Positions 29,926 through 39,430 of a stretch of DNA of 64,000 bases are shown here, piece by piece (position 1 is the stretch's first letter; each line of letters begins with the position of its first letter). The stretch lies in assembly GCA_029266615.1 (NCBI GenBank), contig JAQSWN010000043.1, positions 1 to 64,000 on the forward strand, read 5' to 3'. This stretch comes from Polyangiaceae bacterium. GTDB taxonomy: Bacteria; Myxococcota_A; Polyangia; Polyangiales; Polyangiaceae. A program made the translations under genes and the position numbers. Under the pieces are notes generated by a model that worked only from the letters and a program-made list of their open reading frames with translations, did not search any database and was not told the DNA's origin.

Positions 29926-30833
29926 GTCTCGCGCCGTTCCTGCTGCGGGTGACGATATCGTGCACCACGTTCGCGACGCTATTTTTGGTGACGTACACGG
30001 TCGCCAGCGTGCCCTCGGCTCTGCCCAGCTACCTCGGCGTGCGCGGGCTGAAGCGCCTCCGAGCGGAGCAGAAGAACGGGCTATTTCGCTCGATCGAGCC
30101 GATTTTGCGCTGGCTAGGCGCTCGCATCAGACCCCTCCTGAGCGACACTTTCCGCGGCCGCATCGATCGCCAGATCACGCTCTCGGGCGACTTCTGGGGG
30201 TTGCAACCCGAGGAGTGCGTCGCGCTCACGATCTTCTCTCTTCTAGCCGGGCTGAGCGCAGGCGCGGTCTATGGCACGCTGCTTTCACGCGGGTTTCTGT
30301 ACGTGCTCCTGGGCGGAATGATCGGCGGAATGCTGCCCTATCTGCAGCTCACCGGCATCGAGCAGGAGCGACGCAAGCGAGTTCAAAACGGCTTACCCTA
30401 CGTCATCGACTTGCTCTCGCTCGGTCTTTCCGCGGGTCTAGATTTCCCGGGTGCGCTCCGACAAGTGATCGACAAGAGCAGCAGCAGCGGCGACGCGTTG
30501 ATCGAAGAGCTGAACCTCATTCTGCAGGAGTTGCAGGTCGGTAAGACCCGCAAGCAGGCGCTGGAGCAACTCGTGACGCGGGTGCCGTGCGAGGTCGTGC
30601 GCGAGTTCGTAGGCGCCGTGACTCAAGCCGAGGAGCGCGGTAACCCGCTCGGCCACGTCTTGGAGATTCAAGCCGAGGCCTCCCGGCAACGTCGATCCAC
30701 GCGCGCGGAAGAGGCGGCGTCTCGCGCCAGCGTGAAGATGCTGGGGCCGATGGTGCTGGTGTTCGCGGCCATCCTGCTGCTCATCGTTTCGCCGATGTTT
30801 TTGCAGATTCAAGACGCGTTCCAGGGCGACTGA
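29922..30833 (+). CDS. tadC: TadC-like inner-membrane platform protein
   Basis: ATG at 29922 overlapping tadB; 'LPYVIDLLSLGLSAGLDFPGALRQVIDKS', 'RASVKMLGPMVLVFAAILLLIVSPMF'. Confidence 0.88.
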   Translation: MSLAPFLLRVTISCTTFATLFLVTYTVASVPSALPSYLGVRGLKRLRAEQKNGLFRSIEPILRWLGARIRPLLSDTFRGRIDRQITLSGDFWGLQPEECVALTIFSLLAGLSAGAVYGTLLSRGFLYVLLGGMIGGMLPYLQLTGIEQERRKRVQNGLPYVIDLLSLGLSAGLDFPGALRQVIDKSSSSGDALIEELNLILQELQVGKTRKQALEQLVTRVPCEVVREFVGAVTQAEERGNPLGHVLEIQAEASRQRRSTRAEEAASRASVKMLGPMVLVFAAILLLIVSPMFLQIQDAFQGD

Positions 30834-30835
30834 CG

Positions 30836-31726
30836 ATGAACGAAGTTCCAATCCTCAAGCTCAGCGTGCGCCACGACGACGGTACACGGCAGGACCTCAC
30901 CGTCGACGCGACGCAAGCGCTGATCGGCAGCGGGTCTCACTGCGAGATCCGCCTTCCGGCGGAGGACTCGGCCGTCGAGCAGCTGCTCATCTCCGTGGAT
31001 GGCACGGGCATATTCGGTCAGGTGCGCAGCATGGAGCGCCCGGTCACGCTCAATGGCGTGCCATTCGTGGAGGGCCGGCTGCTCGCGGACGGGCTGCTCC
31101 GCATCGGCCGCGTGGAGATTTTCGTGTCGATCGCTGAGTCCGGAGCCGCGCGCAGCGCCACCGGCTCGAAGAAGGATGGCGGCGGTAGCCCCGCCATCTA
31201 CGCGATGGCGGCGGTCGGGTTTCCGCTGGGCTTCTACTTACTCCTGACTCAAAGCCCTGCCGACGCCGCGCTCCCGACGGAGGTGCAGCCACCGCCGCTG
31301 TTCGCGGCCGCCAGCGCGACGCGCTGCCCGGAAGCAGCCCCCGAATCCGCGCTCGCGCTGGGGCACGAGGAGCTGCGGCGGGCGGAGACGGCGCGCGAGC
31401 GAGCGCCTTTCAGCGGGCAAGACGCGGTGGTCGCGGTGAACACCTTTCAACGCGCGGCCGCCTGTTTCACCCGCGCGGAAGCGCCGGAGCGGTTCCGCGA
31501 CGCAACGCTCCAAAGCGAGAACATGCAGAAGAGCGTGGAGCTGGACTTCCACGTTCACCGCGTGCGTTTGGAGCGCGCGCTCGCGACCAAGAGCTACGAG
31601 GAGGCGCGCACGGAGGTGCGGCTACTCCTCTCTTACGTCGGCCGCCAAACGACTCCCTACTCCAGCTGGCTCAACTCGCTCGACCGCCAAATCGAGCTCA
31701 AGTTCGCCGGGAAGAAGCGTCAATGA
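30836..31726 (+). CDS. FHA-like N-terminal domain, single-TM protein
   Basis: 'ALIGSGSHCEIRLPAEDSAVEQLLISV...PVTLNGVPFVEGRLLADGLLRIGRVEIFV' resembles FHA; TM 'AIYAMAAVGFPLGFYLLL'. Confidence 0.65.
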   Translation: MNEVPILKLSVRHDDGTRQDLTVDATQALIGSGSHCEIRLPAEDSAVEQLLISVDGTGIFGQVRSMERPVTLNGVPFVEGRLLADGLLRIGRVEIFVSIAESGAARSATGSKKDGGGSPAIYAMAAVGFPLGFYLLLTQSPADAALPTEVQPPPLFAAASATRCPEAAPESALALGHEELRRAETARERAPFSGQDAVVAVNTFQRAAACFTRAEAPERFRDATLQSENMQKSVELDFHVHRVRLERALATKSYEEARTEVRLLLSYVGRQTTPYSSWLNSLDRQIELKFAGKKRQ

Positions 31727-32295
31727 TTCGTACCCTGACTTTGCTCCTTGCGGCGGTGCTCGCCACCGGCTGCGCTCGCGGCCCCTCGATGGAAGCGGCG
31801 ACGCCGGCCGAGCAAGCCGCCGAAAACGAACGCGAGAAGAGCCTGCTGATGGATCGCGCTCGGGCCGCCTACGCGCGCGCCGACTACACGCGCGCCGAGC
31901 AGTACTTGAACCTCGCCCGCGAGAGCGGCATGGACCAACGCGAGATCACGCCGCTGCTGATCGACGTTTGCGTGAAGGACCAACGCTACCGCGCGGCGCT
32001 CCAGTACAGCCAAGAGCACTTGCGCCGTCACCCGCGCGCCTACCGGCTGCGCTTCGTCCAAGCCACGCTCTTGGCCGCGGTGGGAGACATAGCGCGAGCG
32101 CGCGAGGAGCTGGAGCGCGTGCTCAGCGCCAAGCCACAACACGCGGATGCGCACTACAGCCTTGCCGTGTTGCTCCGCGACGAGCTCGGCAACCGCTTGG
32201 AGGCCGACGAGCACTTTCGCGACTACCTGCGCCTGGCGCCCAGCGGCGTCCACGCCGAGGAAGCCGGGGAGTCCTTGCTGGAGGCCGTACCGTGA
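31723..32295 (+). CDS. tadD: TadD-like TPR lipoprotein
   Basis: Lipobox 'LAAVLATGCARG'; TPR-like helices; position in operon. Confidence 0.75.
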   Translation: MIRTLTLLLAAVLATGCARGPSMEAATPAEQAAENEREKSLLMDRARAAYARADYTRAEQYLNLARESGMDQREITPLLIDVCVKDQRYRAALQYSQEHLRRHPRAYRLRFVQATLLAAVGDIARAREELERVLSAKPQHADAHYSLAVLLRDELGNRLEADEHFRDYLRLAPSGVHAEEAGESLLEAVP

Positions 32296-33437
32296 TCGCT
32301 CCCAGCGTCTACGCCGAAACACTGCTCGGCTTCCTGGAGCCGGTCCGAAAGTTTTTGGACGACCCTAGCGTCTCGGAAATCATGATCAACGGGCCGAGCG
32401 TCGTCTTCATCGAGCGGCGCGGCCAGCTAGAGGCGACCGACGCGCGCTTCGAGAGCCGTGAAGCGATCCTGTGCGCGCTCAGAAACGCGGCCCAGTTCGT
32501 CGGCAAGCACGTGGACGAGCTGCACCCCATCTTGGAAGCGCGCATGCCGGACGGCTCGCGCCTGCAAGCCGTCATCCCGCCCGCCGCGCCGGACGGCCCT
32601 TATGTCTCCATTCGACGCTTCTCCAAAGACAGCTTCAGCTTGAGTCGCCTTCTGGACCTCGGGACGTTGACGCAAGACGCGCACGACTCCTTGGACGCGA
32701 TGGTTCACTCGAAGCTGAACGTGATGATCGCGGGCGGCACCGGCAGTGGCAAGACCTCGCTCCTCAACGCATTCACCCACTTCATCCCGCGCGGCGAGCG
32801 CATCGCCGTCATCGAGGACTCGAAAGAAGTGCAGGTGCAGCACCCCCACGTCGTACAGCTGGAAGCACGCCCGGCCGACCCGCAAGGCCGCGGCGCCGTA
32901 AGCATCCGTGACCTCTTCCGCGCCACCTTGCGTATGCGGCCGGATCGCATCGTGATCGGCGAAATCCGCGGCGGGGAGGCCCTGGACATCATTCAGGCGA
33001 TGGTCAGCGGTCACGGCGGCTGCTTGGGCACGCTCCACGCTACTTACCCGCGCGACACGCTCACGCGCTTGGAGACGATGGCCATGATGAGTGACGTCGA
33101 GCTGCCGCTGGCGGCGCTACGGCTACAGATCGCGTCGGGCGTGAACGTCATCGTGCAAGTCTCCCGATTGAGCGACGGCTCCCGCAAGTTGACGCACATC
33201 ACGGAAGTTGCCGGCTTCGACATGCACAGTGGTCGCTACGAGCTGCACGACATTTTCGCGCGGCAGTACTACGGGCAAGACTCGCATGGACGCATCCAGA
33301 GCGACCTTCTGCCGACCGGCTACGTGCCGAGCTTCGTCTCGATGTTGCGCGACCACGGCAAGGATCTCCCGGCCGCCGTTTACGACGCCGCGGAGCGCCG
33401 CATCGCCGGGCAAGCGCCGCAGGAGTCAAAGCCGTGA
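32292..33437 (+). CDS. Second CpaF/TadA-type secretion ATPase (no FHA domain)
   Basis: GTG start VIAPSVYAETLLG; '[14 protein letters not shown]', 'MRPDRIVIGEIRGGEALDIIQAMVSGHGGCLGTLHAT'. Confidence 0.93.
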   Translation: MIAPSVYAETLLGFLEPVRKFLDDPSVSEIMINGPSVVFIERRGQLEATDARFESREAILCALRNAAQFVGKHVDELHPILEARMPDGSRLQAVIPPAAPDGPYVSIRRFSKDSFSLSRLLDLGTLTQDAHDSLDAMVHSKLNVMIAGGTGSGKTSLLNAFTHFIPRGERIAVIEDSKEVQVQHPHVVQLEARPADPQGRGAVSIRDLFRATLRMRPDRIVIGEIRGGEALDIIQAMVSGHGGCLGTLHATYPRDTLTRLETMAMMSDVELPLAALRLQIASGVNVIVQVSRLSDGSRKLTHITEVAGFDMHSGRYELHDIFARQYYGQDSHGRIQSDLLPTGYVPSFVSMLRDHGKDLPAAVYDAAERRIAGQAPQESKP

Positions 33438-34114
33438 GCGGACGAGGACCCCATCATGACGCCTTCGACAGCGAAGAGAGCTCCGGAGTAACGACCATGG
33501 CGCCAGTACCAGCCAAGACTTTACGGCTCAGCGAGCTCGACGAGAGCGACCGCACCGCCTACTTCTCGGTGACCGCGCTCATGGAACGCGGCAAGGCCGT
33601 CGCCGCCCGCACGCAGCCGCCCCCGCCCATCGCGGAGCCTGCGCGGCTCGCCTCGGAGCCCCCGCTGGCGGCGCCCGTCACGACCAGTGCGCCCCCCCAA
33701 GCCAAGCCGAGCATCTTGGAGCAACTCCGAGACGCGTCGATGGCGCGCAAGGCGACTCTCGTCATCATGCCGCTCTTGATTGGCTTCATCGCAATGAACC
33801 CCGTCTTCGAAGCGGAGATGACCGGGGGCGCCTCGCCGCAGCCATCCGCCAGCCACGCCCCCGCGTTGCCGCAGCACGTCGGCGAGTCGGACGCTCAGAC
33901 TCGGTTGGCGCCCACACCCGCCGAACCCCCGCCGGTGTTGCCCAAGGGAGTCACCTTGGAGCGCGCGGCCGCCGACGCGATCGCGGGCGGTGACTTCCAA
34001 CGCGCCCTCGGTTTCTACCGCGAGCTATCGCGCCGCAGTCCCGAGAACGCGTCGTACCGTGAGGCCGCCCGCATCCTGGAGCGGCGTGCGCTTGCGCTTG
34101 GGAAGCAGCCGTGA
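33434..34114 (+). CDS. Hypothetical single-TM, Pro-rich TPR-like protein
   Basis: Overlaps flanking genes by 4 bp; internal TM and C-terminal helical repeat. Confidence 0.6.
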   Translation: MSGRGPHHDAFDSEESSGVTTMAPVPAKTLRLSELDESDRTAYFSVTALMERGKAVAARTQPPPPIAEPARLASEPPLAAPVTTSAPPQAKPSILEQLRDASMARKATLVIMPLLIGFIAMNPVFEAEMTGGASPQPSASHAPALPQHVGESDAQTRLAPTPAEPPPVLPKGVTLERAAADAIAGGDFQRALGFYRELSRRSPENASYREAARILERRALALGKQP

Positions 34115-34656
34115 AGCGCGCATCGCTCGCCGCCCTGCTCTTGCTCACCGCCGGGTGCGACACCTCCGGCTTTCGCGACGCATACATGTCGCTGGATTCG
34201 TCCGGGGACCGTAAGCGCGAGCGCTTCTTCACGGACACGGAGACCATCTACTGCATCGCCGAGATTGCGAGCGGTGTGGACGACGTGACGGTGAGCGCGC
34301 GGCTCCGGGCCCAGCAGATTTACGATCCGCGTGACGGCCGGGTCACCAACGTCGACTACGACCTCGGGATTTCCGAAGAAGCTCCGGGCCAGGGGGAGGT
34401 CATCACCATATCCTTCGAGCTCGAACGACCCGACGCGGACGGGCCCTACGCGGCGGGGCGCTTCGTGTGCGAGCTTGCGATCGATGGTGAAGTGAAGGAG
34501 CGCGTGCCGTTCGAAGTCGCGATCCCAGACTGCCCGGCCGCGCCCATTTTTTCCGGCGGAGTTTGCGCCGGTTTCGTGTTGGACGGCGCGCGTTGTGCGG
34601 GCGCGTTGGGCGACGAATGCGCGTGCGGCAGCGACGGACTTTGGTCATGCGAATAA
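34111..34656 (+). CDS. Hypothetical lipoprotein
   Basis: Lipobox 'LLLLTAGCDTS'; overlaps the upstream gene by 4 bp. Confidence 0.6.
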   Translation: MKRASLAALLLLTAGCDTSGFRDAYMSLDSSGDRKRERFFTDTETIYCIAEIASGVDDVTVSARLRAQQIYDPRDGRVTNVDYDLGISEEAPGQGEVITISFELERPDADGPYAAGRFVCELAIDGEVKERVPFEVAIPDCPAAPIFSGGVCAGFVLDGARCAGALGDECACGSDGLWSCE

Positions 34657-34952
34657 CGATGATGTGGGGAGTGCTGAGCGCGTTGGTCGGGTCACTCGCC
34701 TGCAGCGACGACCACTACGAGGGCGGAGGCCGGCGCCAAGAAGTGCCGACCAAGGAGGAGTCGACCCAAGGTCCCAATATCGGCCCGGGCAAAGGGACGA
34801 GCACGGAGGCCGGCGCCTCCACCTTGGGTGGCAGCGCGGGCGCGGCCGGGCAGAGCGCTGCCGGCGTCGGAGGCACCCTGTTCCCGTTCCCTTTTCCGCT
34901 CGGCGGGGCCGCGAGTAGCGGCGCCGCGGGTAGCGGCGGCACTGGCGGCTAA
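34647..34952 (+). CDS. Small lipoprotein made almost entirely of Gly/Ala/Ser linker
   Basis: MRITMMWGVLSALVGSLACSDD... then low-complexity tail ending GAAGSGGTGG. Confidence 0.5.
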   Translation: MRITMMWGVLSALVGSLACSDDHYEGGGRRQEVPTKEESTQGPNIGPGKGTSTEAGASTLGGSAGAAGQSAAGVGGTLFPFPFPLGGAASSGAAGSGGTGG

Positions 34953-34958
34953 GCTCGG

Positions 34959-35750
34959 TTAGAAACGCCCGCGCGCACCGAGAAGGACGGCGCGCTCACG
35001 CACGCCTTCTTCTTCACCCGTGTTCGTGATCAGCAGGTAGGCGCTGGTGCCGAGCGCGGCCGCCGACAGACCGAGCAGCACGTCCGCGATCAAGTAGCTG
35101 CGGCGCATCGCGTCCACCTCCGAGCGATCCGAGCAGCGCGGCGCGCAAGTCTCCAAATCACCCTGACGACGCCGGCCGTCATAAGCGAAGGCGCCCCACG
35201 CACCGAGCCCGATGATACCGGCGCCGCCGATGATGTAAGCGAGCGCGTTGCCACCCGCCGCGGCCTTGGGCTCGAGCGGCTTGGGGGCTTCGAAGCGAGC
35301 GATCGCGGGTCGCGCCTTTTCTCCGTAAGACAGGCTTAGATGAACGGTTTGGCGACGGCCGTCGGGGAGCGAAACGTCGATCTGGTGCACGCCCGGATCC
35401 AGCGAGATGGCCGTGCCATCCAGCTTCGGCAGCTCGCGCCCGGCGTCGATGCTGGCCCGCGCCCCGGGAATCGCCTGGCCGCGGGTGTCTTCGGCTTTGA
35501 CGACCAAGCTCGGTGTTTGTGCCTCGAGCGTCGCGCCGAGGTCGGTGCACTCTTTGCGGATGACGGCGGGACACGCTTCGACCGCGCAGGCGCGAAAGCG
35601 CTCGCTCGCGCGCAGGAGTCGCCCCGCGTCGCGCTCCACTTGCCCCTCCGCGTGCGCATCGATGCAGGCGCGCGAGGGTTTGGCGGCTTCGCTAGGTGAG
35701 GAGAGGAAAGCGGCGGCGAGGAGGAGCGCCGCGGCGTGCGTCAGGCGCAT
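34959..35750 (-). CDS. PEGA-like/carrier-type secreted membrane protein downstream of a kinase
   Basis: Signal peptide MRLTHAAALLLAAAFLSSPSEA; 'SLDPGVHQIDVSLPDGRRQTVHLSL'; C-terminal TMs; TGATG coupling to the kinase gene. Confidence 0.6.
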   Translation of the reverse strand: MRLTHAAALLLAAAFLSSPSEAAKPSRACIDAHAEGQVERDAGRLLRASERFRACAVEACPAVIRKECTDLGATLEAQTPSLVVKAEDTRGQAIPGARASIDAGRELPKLDGTAISLDPGVHQIDVSLPDGRRQTVHLSLSYGEKARPAIARFEAPKPLEPKAAAGGNALAYIIGGAGIIGLGAWGAFAYDGRRRQGDLETCAPRCSDRSEVDAMRRSYLIADVLLGLSAAALGTSAYLLITNTGEEEGVRERAVLLGARGRF

Positions 35751-37339
35751 CAAAAGCACGCCTCTTTGAAGCGCTTTACGCCGCGCTTGTCTACCGTGTA
35801 CGGCACGTCGCATGGCCCGGCCGCAGGTTTGGCGGCCGGCGTAGGAACAGGCGCGAGCACGGTCGGCTTGAGCGCTGCGGGCGGACGACGGGGAGCGGGT
35901 GCCGCGACACTGGGGCTCCCCTCCGCGACGTCGGCAACCGGCGCCTCGACCACGCGAGGCGTGAGCTGAGCAGCCTGGGTCGGCAGCTCGACGCGCTTTG
36001 GAGGCGGAGGCAGCGCTACCAGGGACGGCCCCGCCGCGCTCGCGTCCGCCGCCGGCCCTTGGCTCCGCGTCCAAAGCAGGAAGCCGCCGGTGAGGAGGAC
36101 TAGCGCCGCCGCGGGCAAGATCAGCCATTTCTTGAGCCCAGAGGAGCGCGTTGATGACTCGCGCACCGAGATCGAAGAAGGCTCGAGACTCTCGACGGGC
36201 GGCGGCTCCGCCCCTTGCGCTGCCACGGGAGGCGGGGTCCGGGCCAGCGCGTGACCACGCGTGAAATCGTCGAAGCTGAGCGCCTCCACGTCGAGCACCA
36301 AGTCGGCGCGTGCGGCCAGCTCGTCCCCGGCGCGCTCTTCCACCCAGGCCGCGAGCTCGAGCATGCTGGCCGGTCGTATCGCGTAGTCGAGCGCCTGAGC
36401 CATCGCGCGGGCGTTGCAGAAGCGTTCGTCGGTGGAGCGCGCGAGCGCGGCCATCACGACGTCGTCCAAATCGGGCGGTAGGGATGGGACGATGCTGGTC
36501 GGGGGGGGGACCGGGCGCTCCATCAGCTTCTGCAGCACGTCGGCCGGGTTGTCGCCGTCGAACAGGCGCTGACCGGTGAGCATCTCCCACAACACTACGC
36601 CGACCGCGAACACGTCCACCCGGCGATCCACCGCTTCTTGGTTGATCTGCTCGGGCGACATGTAGCCAAGCTTGCCTTTGAGCATTCCGCGCTCGGTCTG
36701 CGCGGAACGCGCCTTGGCCTTGGCGATGCCGAAGTCCACCACTTTGGCGACGCCGTCCTTCGTCACCATGATGTTGTGGGGGGTCACGTCACGGTGCACG
36801 AGCTCCAGCGTCTCGCCGCTTTCGCCGGTTGCTTCGTGCGCGGCGTGCAGGCCCAGCAGCACCTGGCCAATGATGGCGGCCGCAATGCGAGGCTGCACCG
36901 GCTCCCCCGCGCGGCTTTTGAGTAACCGCGACAGCGCCTCACCGTGGACGTAATCCATGACCATGAACAGGTCCGGCGGGTGCGAGATCACGTCCAGCGG
37001 GGAGACGACGTTGGGGTGATGCACGCGCGAAGCGAGCCGTGCCTCGTCCAGGAACATGGCGACGAACTTCGGGTCGTGCGCGTACTGCGGGTGCAGCTGC
37101 TTGATCGCGACGGTGCGAGAGAAGCCCTCCGGACCCATCAGCCGCCCGAGGTGCAGTGTCGCCATGCCGCCCGAAGCGAACACGTCGCACAGCAAGTAGC
37201 GACCGACCACGCGCGGCGCGAACGGCACGCCGTTGGGGCGGACAGGCGGCGGGCGCACGCTGGGCCGCTCCCCCGAGCCAGCCTTCAGGGCGCGCACCAT
37301 GATCGGAAGCCTGGCCGTGACGTTCGAGCGAGTGGACAT
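35750..37339 (-). CDS. Serine/threonine protein kinase (Hanks type) with C-terminal TM
   Basis: 'FASGGMATLHLG', 'TVAIKQLHP', 'LVHRDVTPHNIMV', 'VVDFGIAKA', 'GYMSPEQ', 'DVFAVGVVLWEMLTG'; TM near 'KKWLILPAAALVLLTGGFLLW'. Confidence 0.95.
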   Translation of the reverse strand: MSTRSNVTARLPIMVRALKAGSGERPSVRPPPVRPNGVPFAPRVVGRYLLCDVFASGGMATLHLGRLMGPEGFSRTVAIKQLHPQYAHDPKFVAMFLDEARLASRVHHPNVVSPLDVISHPPDLFMVMDYVHGEALSRLLKSRAGEPVQPRIAAAIIGQVLLGLHAAHEATGESGETLELVHRDVTPHNIMVTKDGVAKVVDFGIAKAKARSAQTERGMLKGKLGYMSPEQINQEAVDRRVDVFAVGVVLWEMLTGQRLFDGDNPADVLQKLMERPVPPPTSIVPSLPPDLDDVVMAALARSTDERFCNARAMAQALDYAIRPASMLELAAWVEERAGDELAARADLVLDVEALSFDDFTRGHALARTPPPVAAQGAEPPPVESLEPSSISVRESSTRSSGLKKWLILPAAALVLLTGGFLLWTRSQGPAADASAAGPSLVALPPPPKRVELPTQAAQLTPRVVEAPVADVAEGSPSVAAPAPRRPPAALKPTVLAPVPTPAAKPAAGPCDVPYTVDKRGVKRFKEACF

Positions 37340-38373
37340 CAGTTGGCCGCCGGGATCTCGCCCGGCCCGGGTTTGGTTTTGACGGGTGGCTCGTAGCTCC
37401 ACTTGTTTTGCAGGTAGAGGTGCACGGCGAGGCGCTCGGTGGTGTCGAGCGCGCGCGAGTAGAGAATGATTTCCCCGATTCGGCCGTGGAAGGGCTCGCA
37501 GCCTTGGTACAAGGAGCGGCCGATGAAGTTGTTGGTTCGCTCCTTCACCTCCGGCAAGGCGGTGAACGTGCCCGTCTCCATGTGCATGGCGTTCAGCTGA
37601 AGCTCCGGGTTCTTGCCGGGGGCGTGAGTTACGCCGACGAGCACGAGCTGCTGCAAGGCGAAGCTATCGTCCTCACCCCACACGTCGTCTTCCGCGACCT
37701 CGTAATGCACGGCGCCGTGGAAGCGACCGACCTCCACGTCTTGAGCCTCCGGCTCGTTGGAGAGCTGGAGCAAGCTGGGGCACCCCTGGTCGCTGGACTG
37801 GCTGGCGATGATGAACACGCTCAGGCCTGCGCTGAAGTCTGCGAACCCAGACGGCAACGACAGCCGATCGTCCACGCCGTCGAACTCGAGAAGGGGAAGG
37901 GAGCCTCGCGCGTTCGGGACCAGCTTGGGTTGCAAGGACCCGAGCGACTGCTTGGCGTCCGACTCGTTGACCGAGAAGTCGGACCAAACTGCGACCGCGC
38001 CGCCCTCGACCTCGCCGATTCCGTGATCGGCCATCAGCCAAAGGGCCAGTCCGTCCTGGGGGATGAGCGACGAGAAGTCCGAGTTGCCGCGTTCGCCGCC
38101 GGCTCCCGGCAGCGAGCCGTCCCCCCCGAGAGGAGGCAGCTCGGTCTCGCCCGCGCCCCCGAGGGAGCCAGAGCTGCCGCTGTTCGCGCCCCCCTTCGTA
38201 ACGGCGCCGCCGTTGCTCTCTCCGGACCCGTCGCTGCCCGCATTCGAGCTCGTGGGCCGCGTCATCTTGCCCAGGAGCTCGGCGTCGCTAGGCGCCATGA
38301 GGCTGCACGCGCCGCTGGTGAGCAGCACCGCCGAAACGGGTAGAGCTAGAGCTCGCAACGAAGGCAGGGCTCG
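37339..38373 (-). CDS. LamG/concanavalin-like lipoprotein
   Basis: Lipobox 'LLTSGACSL', Gly/Ser linker, 'WLMADHGI...WSDFSVN...LEFDGVDDRLSLPSGFADFSAGLSVFIIA' and a C-terminal 'NFIGRSLYQGCEPFHGRIGEIILYSRALDTTER'. Confidence 0.75.
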   Translation of the reverse strand, partial: RALPSLRALALPVSAVLLTSGACSLMAPSDAELLGKMTRPTSSNAGSDGSGESNGGAVTKGGANSGSSGSLGGAGETELPPLGGDGSLPGAGGERGNSDFSSLIPQDGLALWLMADHGIGEVEGGAVAVWSDFSVNESDAKQSLGSLQPKLVPNARGSLPLLEFDGVDDRLSLPSGFADFSAGLSVFIIASQSSDQGCPSLLQLSNEPEAQDVEVGRFHGAVHYEVAEDDVWGEDDSFALQQLVLVGVTHAPGKNPELQLNAMHMETGTFTALPEVKERTNNFIGRSLYQGCEPFHGRIGEIILYSRALDTTERLAVHLYLQNKWSYEPPVKTKPGPGEIPAAN

Positions 38374-38587
38374 CATGACCGGGCGAATCACGCTAGCACG
38401 ACGAGACGCCTCCGCTGTCCTGCCGCGCGTCTCCCCTCAACGTCAGCTCACGATCGTGTTGATCGAGATTCCGCCGCATCGTTTGAGAAACAATTCGATG
38501 ACGAAGGCGCTGGTCGCCGACGGATCTACATCTTGACCTTGGACAAATCTGCCACGCCCCCGCGGGCACTTCATCGTCAGCGCAATC

Positions 38588-39244
38588 TCACGCTGCTTGT
38601 GGCACGTCGAAGGACAACTGGCCGGCGAGCAACCGCCGGCCGCGGTGAAGGCGGCTCATGACGGTTCCGATCGGAACGCCGAGCTGTTCCGCTGCCTCCC
38701 CGTAGCTCAAGTCCTCCAAATCCACGAGCACCACGACGGCGCCGAACTGGCGCGGTAGCGCCGCGATGGCGCGCTTCACCGGCGGGCTCAAGCCTTCGTT
38801 CGGCCGATTCGGCTCACGGTCACCGCACCAGAGGTTCGGGTCCGTCGCGTGCTCCAGCAAGAAGCGATGGCTCCGACGACGACGACGACAGCGCGTCACG
38901 AACACGCTGAACAGGATTTGATGGAGCCAAGCCTTGAGGTTGGTGTCGCTCTTGTAGCTGCCTTCGAAGGAGAGCGCTCGCAGCGCGGTCTCTTGCAGCA
39001 GGTCGTCCGCCAGCTCTCGATCACGGCATAGCTTGAGCGCTCGGAGCCGCAGCTGCGGCAACAGCTCCGCAAGCTTCTCGCGCACTTCGCTCACCTTGTT
39101 CATCTCGCTCGACCGACCCTGGACCGCGCTCGCTGACATCACTTCGAACCTCCGATGGGGAAACGTCATCGCAAGGCTCATGCCAAGGTCCGCTTCCGCA
39201 CAAAAGCCGGTATTTGCGAGGATTCCGCGCGTCTTTCCCGACAC
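38588..39244 (-). CDS. ECF-type RNA polymerase sigma factor (start uncertain)
   Basis: 'DRELADDLLQETALRAL' and 'LSYGEAAEQLGVPIGTVMSRLHRGRRLL'. Confidence 0.9.
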   Translation of the reverse strand: MSGKTRGILANTGFCAEADLGMSLAMTFPHRRFEVMSASAVQGRSSEMNKVSEVREKLAELLPQLRLRALKLCRDRELADDLLQETALRALSFEGSYKSDTNLKAWLHQILFSVFVTRCRRRRRSHRFLLEHATDPNLWCGDREPNRPNEGLSPPVKRAIAALPRQFGAVVVLVDLEDLSYGEAAEQLGVPIGTVMSRLHRGRRLLAGQLSFDVPQAA

Positions 39245-39430
39245 ACGCCGGGTGTCAAACTGTCAGCAACCTGGGAGCGCCTGCCAACCCGACAGACGCG
39301 GGGCCCCGCTCAGCTCCCCCCCCAGGCGAGGTTCATCGCCCTCGCGGGGGCTCACCCAGCGGCGCGGCGGCCGTCCGCTGATTGGACGATCCTTCGGCGC
39401 GTCCGGGCCCTGTGGGCTACCTTGCCCGCC

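Noticed and set aside
31968-32291. N-terminal extension of the second CpaF ORF in the track
   Set aside because: Overlaps tadD in another frame; the coupled GTG at 32292 gives a normal CpaF start.
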